From: Sinanaerobacter chloroacetimidivorans
GTDB lineage: Bacteria > Bacillota > Clostridia > Peptostreptococcales > Anaerovoracaceae
Length of the DNA stretch: 64,000 nt
Direction: 5' to 3'
Assembly: GCF_018128545.1 (NCBI RefSeq)
Contig: NZ_JAGSND010000013.1
Coordinates: forward strand, 54,736-118,735
Made by a program: the position numbers and the translations under genes. Shown here piece by piece: positions 60,388 to 64,000 of the stretch (its first letter is position 1; every line of letters starts with the position of its first letter). The notes under the pieces are model-generated. The model saw only the letters and a list, made by a program, of their open reading frames with translations. It was not told the origin of the DNA and ran no database searches.

Positions 60388-63300
60388 ATGAAAAAATTCA
60401 GATTAAATATCGACGGAAAAGAAGTTTTCGGACTTCCGGGTCAGACTATTCTTGACATTGCAAAAGAAAATGATATTTATATTCCTACTCTCTGCTTTGA
60501 TGAAAGAACAGAAATTTATGGTTCTTGCGGCATCTGCGTAGTTGAGGTGGAAGGAAATCCTAAAATGGTAAAAGCCTGTGCTACCGAGATTGCCCCGAAT
60601 ATGATTATTAAAACCACCACAGATCGAGTAAAAGAATCAAGGAAAACAAATCTTGAACTTCTTTTATCCAACCATGTGGGAGACTGCAGACCGCCTTGTG
60701 CACTGGCATGTCCAGCTAACACGGACTGCCAGGGATATGTAGGTTTGATCGCCAATGGCCAGTTTGAAGAAGCCATTGAACTGATCAAAGATAAAATTCC
60801 TCTTCCCGGCGCTATCGGAAGAGTCTGCCCTCATCCATGTGAAGACAACTGCAGAAGAAAACTGATAGAAGAACCTATTTCCATCGCCTGGCTAAAGAGA
60901 TTCGCTTCCGACATGGATCTGTCGGCAGAAGATCCATTTATGCCGGAGATTGAGCCGGCTACAGGAAAATCTGTTGCCATCATCGGCGGAGGACCTATGG
61001 GTCTGTCTGCAGCTTATTTCCTGCGCAAGATGGGACATGAGGTTACAATATTTGAAGCAATGCCTAAGCTTGGCGGTATGCTGAGATATGGGATTCCTGA
61101 ATACAGACTTCCAAAAGAAGTATTGGATGAAGAAATTTATCTTATCGAAAAGATGGGTGTGAAGCTTCTTCCTAACACCAAAATCGGTGTAGATATTCCT
61201 TTCAGCGTACTGAAGAAGGACTATGACGCAGTTCTTGTCGGGATCGGTGCCTGGGTTTCCACAGGTGTCGGCTGCAAAGGCGAGGATGCGGAAGGTGTCA
61301 TCGGTGGTATTGACTTCTTAAGAAAAGTCGTAAGAAACGAAGAAATCAAGCTTGGCAAAAATGTGGCTATCGTCGGCGGCGGTAATACTGCCATGGATGC
61401 TTGCCGTACGGCGGTCAGACTTGGTGCCGAAAAGGTTTATAATATCTACAGACGTACCAAGGATGAAATGCCTGCTGACATGATTGAAATCGTGGAAGCG
61501 GAAGAAGAAGGCGTAATCTTTAAGAACCTGACCAATCCAATTGAAGTCATCAAGGATGAAAATGGTCACGCAAAGCAGGTTTTACTGCAGGTGATGGAGC
61601 TTGGAGAACCGGATGCCAGCGGCAGAAGAGCGCCAAGACCAATTGAAGGAAAGACAGAGACCATTGATATTGACACCATGATCCTCGCTATCGGTCAGGC
61701 TGTGGATCCAATTGGTTTTGATGATATTGAGCTGACTCGCAAGAAGGGCATCGTTTATGATCCGGACACCTTTATGACCAGTGTGGAAGGCGTATTTGCC
61801 GGCGGAGACTGCGGAAATGATAAGATTTCCATCGCTATTGAAGCCATCGCAGACGCTAAGAAAGCTTCCGGCGTCATTGATGCTTACCTCAGAGGAGAGA
61901 AGGTTAAATTCGAAAAGCCATATACAGTTGAAAGACATGACATCACGGAAAAGACCTTTGAAGACAGAGAAAGACAATGCAGACCAAAGATGGATCATTT
62001 GCATCCGGAGCAGAGAAAAGACAACTTCACGGAAGTGGTCTTCGGCTACGATGAAGAAAAAGCCATGGCAGATGCAAAGAGATGTCTGGAATGCGGCTGT
62101 CACGATTATTTCGAGTGTAAGCTCATCGACTTCGCGAATGAATATAAAGTAAAACCGGATCGATTTGCCGGAGATATCAATAAAGTTGAGTTTGAAGACA
62201 ATCATCCGTTTATCTTAAGAGATCCGAACAAGTGTATCCTTTGCGGACTTTGCGTACGTGTTTGTGATGAAGTTATGGGAGTTGGCGCCCTTGGACTGGT
62301 GCACAGAGGATTTGACACCGTTGTAAAACCGACTTTGGAAAAACCTCTTGTAGAATCCGGCTGCGTATCCTGCGGACAGTGTGTAAGCGTATGTCCGACA
62401 GGCGCACTTCAGGAAAGGCTGACCATAGCGAAATCTATTCCTCTCAAGACAGAAGTAACAGATACGACTTGCTCCTACTGTTCTGTAGGTTGCAGTTTGC
62501 ATCTGGAGACTTACGGCGATATGCTGATCAAGGCAGTGCCTGACAAGGAAGGTGCCGTAAACAAAGGACTTCTCTGCGGAAAGGGCAAATTTGGATTTGA
62601 CTGTGCTGAGCTTGACGGAAAGCTGGTTGATCCGATGATCAAAAAGGAAAAGGGACTGGAAAAGGTTGATTATCATGAAGCCTTTGTTCTGACTGCGAAG
62701 AAAGCTCAATCCATTGGTGCGAAATACGGCAAGGATGCAGTGGCAGTTGCCATCTCCGACCGTTATACCAATGAAGAAGCTTATGCAATGAAAAAATTTG
62801 CAGATACCATCGGTGCAAAAACTCTTTGCTTCAACAACAGACAGAGTGGTATTTCCAAGGTGCTAGGTTTTGATGCATCACCGAATACCATTGATGAACT
62901 CTTGGCAACAGAAGTGATCCTGGCAGCCGGTTTCCATACTGTCCTGAATCCTGTTATTCAGCTGAAGATCAAACAGGCTGCGGAAGCAGGCGCAAAAGTA
63001 GTGCTTATCAATCCGGTAGGATATGAACAGCATTTCGAATTTGCATCCAAGGTTATCTATGTAAATAATGACATCACTTTCCTTCAGGAAGTTGCGAAGG
63101 CACTGCTTGATATGGGTAAGACCTCCAAGGCAGAAGGCTTTGAAGAATTCACGGCCAGCCTGGATAAGGTAGAGGCAGGCAATGATGCGAAAGAAGTAGC
63201 GGAGCTGTATGGAAATGCCAAAAAGGCTATGATCGTATTCCAGCAGAATCTGGTAACAACGGAGGCGGCTACGCTTCTTGCGGATATCGCAGTTGTTTCC

Positions 63301-63882
63301 GGACATATCGGAGCCCCAAGAGACGGTATCCTCCAGGTGAAATCCAAGAATAACAGCCAGGGTCTTGTAGATCTTGGAATCAGAGCCGGTGCGGAAGCGA
63401 TGGAAGGTGTGAAAGCACTTCTGGTATTCGGTGAAAATCCGGATGCAGATCTTTCCGGATTAGAATTCCTGATGGTTTCCGATACCCATATGACTGCTAC
63501 AGCTGAAAAAGCAGATGTCGTGATTCCTGGAACATCCTTTGCCTCAACAGACGGAACGTATACCAATACGGAAAGACGACTTCAGCCGGTACAGCAGGCG
63601 ATCGATGAAGATGTGGCCATCAGCAATTGGGAAATTGCCGCTGAGCTTGCTCATGTATTCGAAGTGGAAATGCCTTTTGATGATACGTACGATATTTCCA
63701 AGGAAATGGATGATCAGCTTTATAAATATAAGTATGCGGAAATCGGAGAAATCTTCGGCGGTGTTCTTGCACCGGAGAAACCGGTTCTGCAGGTTGTTGA
63801 TAAGGCAGAGTTCGTAAAACCTCTGGCATGTACAGATAATCTAATGAACGTCATTTCACAAAGATTACCGAAACCGGTATAA
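60388..63882 (+). CDS. NuoG/GltD-like iron-sulfur flavoprotein fusion (StnA-like)
   Basis: A 1,164-residue multidomain protein. Order: [2Fe-2S] ferredoxin (Cys36, 47, 50, 64), GltD-type N-terminal Fe-S part (CRPPCALACPANTDC), FAD and NADPH Rossmann domains (GGGPMGLSAAYFLRKMG and VGGGNTAMDACRTA, followed by YRRTKDEMPA), two [4Fe-4S] clusters (CILCGLCVRVCDE, CVSCGQCVSVCP) and a NuoG/formate-dehydrogenase-like part with CSYCSVGCSLH. The molybdopterin region is short and has no catalytic Cys or selenocysteine, and there are no H-cluster motifs. It most resembles the Sporomusa-type NADH/ferredoxin:NADP transhydrogenase StnABC. Catalysis by a Mo or H2 site is unlikely. Confidence 0.85.
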   Translation: MKKFRLNIDGKEVFGLPGQTILDIAKENDIYIPTLCFDERTEIYGSCGICVVEVEGNPKMVKACATEIAPNMIIKTTTDRVKESRKTNLELLLSNHVGDCRPPCALACPANTDCQGYVGLIANGQFEEAIELIKDKIPLPGAIGRVCPHPCEDNCRRKLIEEPISIAWLKRFASDMDLSAEDPFMPEIEPATGKSVAIIGGGPMGLSAAYFLRKMGHEVTIFEAMPKLGGMLRYGIPEYRLPKEVLDEEIYLIEKMGVKLLPNTKIGVDIPFSVLKKDYDAVLVGIGAWVSTGVGCKGEDAEGVIGGIDFLRKVVRNEEIKLGKNVAIVGGGNTAMDACRTAVRLGAEKVYNIYRRTKDEMPADMIEIVEAEEEGVIFKNLTNPIEVIKDENGHAKQVLLQVMELGEPDASGRRAPRPIEGKTETIDIDTMILAIGQAVDPIGFDDIELTRKKGIVYDPDTFMTSVEGVFAGGDCGNDKISIAIEAIADAKKASGVIDAYLRGEKVKFEKPYTVERHDITEKTFEDRERQCRPKMDHLHPEQRKDNFTEVVFGYDEEKAMADAKRCLECGCHDYFECKLIDFANEYKVKPDRFAGDINKVEFEDNHPFILRDPNKCILCGLCVRVCDEVMGVGALGLVHRGFDTVVKPTLEKPLVESGCVSCGQCVSVCPTGALQERLTIAKSIPLKTEVTDTTCSYCSVGCSLHLETYGDMLIKAVPDKEGAVNKGLLCGKGKFGFDCAELDGKLVDPMIKKEKGLEKVDYHEAFVLTAKKAQSIGAKYGKDAVAVAISDRYTNEEAYAMKKFADTIGAKTLCFNNRQSGISKVLGFDASPNTIDELLATEVILAAGFHTVLNPVIQLKIKQAAEAGAKVVLINPVGYEQHFEFASKVIYVNNDITFLQEVAKALLDMGKTSKAEGFEEFTASLDKVEAGNDAKEVAELYGNAKKAMIVFQQNLVTTEAATLLADIAVVSGHIGAPRDGILQVKSKNNSQGLVDLGIRAGAEAMEGVKALLVFGENPDADLSGLEFLMVSDTHMTATAEKADVVIPGTSFASTDGTYTNTERRLQPVQQAIDEDVAISNWEIAAELAHVFEVEMPFDDTYDISKEMDDQLYKYKYAEIGEIFGGVLAPEKPVLQVVDKAEFVKPLACTDNLMNVISQRLPKPV

Positions 63883-64000
63883 AAAATTAAATATTGATAG
63901 AGGTTATTTTGTTAAAAAAATAAGGTTGATTGAAAACATAACTTCCGTTTTCTGTACAGACAAGTGATTGAAAGAGTAAGCGCAGTTTTTTTAGAAATGA
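63883..64000. other. Window end after the flavoprotein operon
   Basis: 118 bases with no coding frame. A weak GAAAAC/GTTTTC inverted repeat near 63935 may be part of a terminator. The right edge cuts the region. Confidence 0.4.

Noticed and set aside
60388..63882. [FeFe]-hydrogenase or formate dehydrogenase catalytic subunit
   Set aside because: No TSCCP-type or MPC-type H-cluster motifs and no catalytic Cys/Sec in the shortened molybdopterin-like part.

Overview
The window looks like chromosome from an anaerobic, endospore-forming, low-to-middle GC member of the Clostridia, plausibly near the Eubacterium/Anaerovorax type of butyrate or amino-acid fermenters. The evidence is sigma-G, sigma-F and sigma-K, the SpoVA channel genes, a butyryl-CoA-dehydrogenase/Etf cluster whose EtfA carries a ferredoxin domain, a soluble NuoEFG/GltD-type flavoprotein complex, and strong Shine-Dalgarno sites throughout. 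The genus cannot be fixed from the sequence alone. I see no tRNA, rRNA, CRISPR array, insertion sequence or prophage.

Region 1 (1-770) is the 3' end of sigG, with a 27-bp tandem triplication over its last codons. Region 2 (778-18226) is a sulfur-acquisition island. In order it holds a cystine-type ABC importer, serine O-acetyltransferase and a trans-sulfuration enzyme; a promoter, a 24-residue cysteine-rich leader ORF and an intrinsic terminator; an SsuABC/TauABC-type importer; a second promoter, two tiny DUF2292 ORFs and another terminator; then O-acetylhomoserine sulfhydrylase, a nitrogenase-like set (NifH-, NifD-, NifK-, NifX- and NifB-like), and an MccB/MccA-type reverse trans-sulfuration pair. 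The nitrogenase-like proteins keep all six P-cluster cysteines and the cofactor cysteine, with a histidine near the expected second ligand site. There is no NifEN, NifV or molybdate uptake. Flanking genes make or use sulfur amino acids. The best reading is a methylthio-alkane-reductase (Mar)-like system: reductive release of methanethiol, capture as methionine by the sulfhydrylase, and conversion to cysteine by MccA/MccB. Both large transcription units appear to be controlled by a short ORF followed by a terminator.

Region 3 (18349-23319) holds an auxin-efflux-type carrier, an ammonium transporter fused to a NarL-type histidine kinase, its response regulator and a second Amt. Region 4 (23393-29542) is housekeeping and sporulation: ylmC, nrdR, cmk, a DUF1015 gene, a class B PBP, and on the other strand sigK (uninterrupted), maf and a DUF1540 gene too short for usual ORF cut-offs. 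Region 5 (29915-37779) is radC-mreBCD-mrdA-minD with rodA convergent. Region 6 (38039-43766) is RNase Y with an apparent non-canonical start, a cysteine desulfurase-thiI pair and the spoIIA operon.

Region 7 (44194-47577) is bcd-etfB-etfA. Region 8 (47652-57901) is spoVAC-D-E, a 1,100-residue class A PBP, an orphan HutP, comEC, holA and an EamA transporter. Region 9 (57950-63882) is a three-gene complex resembling the Sporomusa-type transhydrogenase StnABC. With Etf/Bcd it would link NADH, NADPH and ferredoxin pools, and reduced ferredoxin or flavodoxin is what a NifH-type reductase needs.
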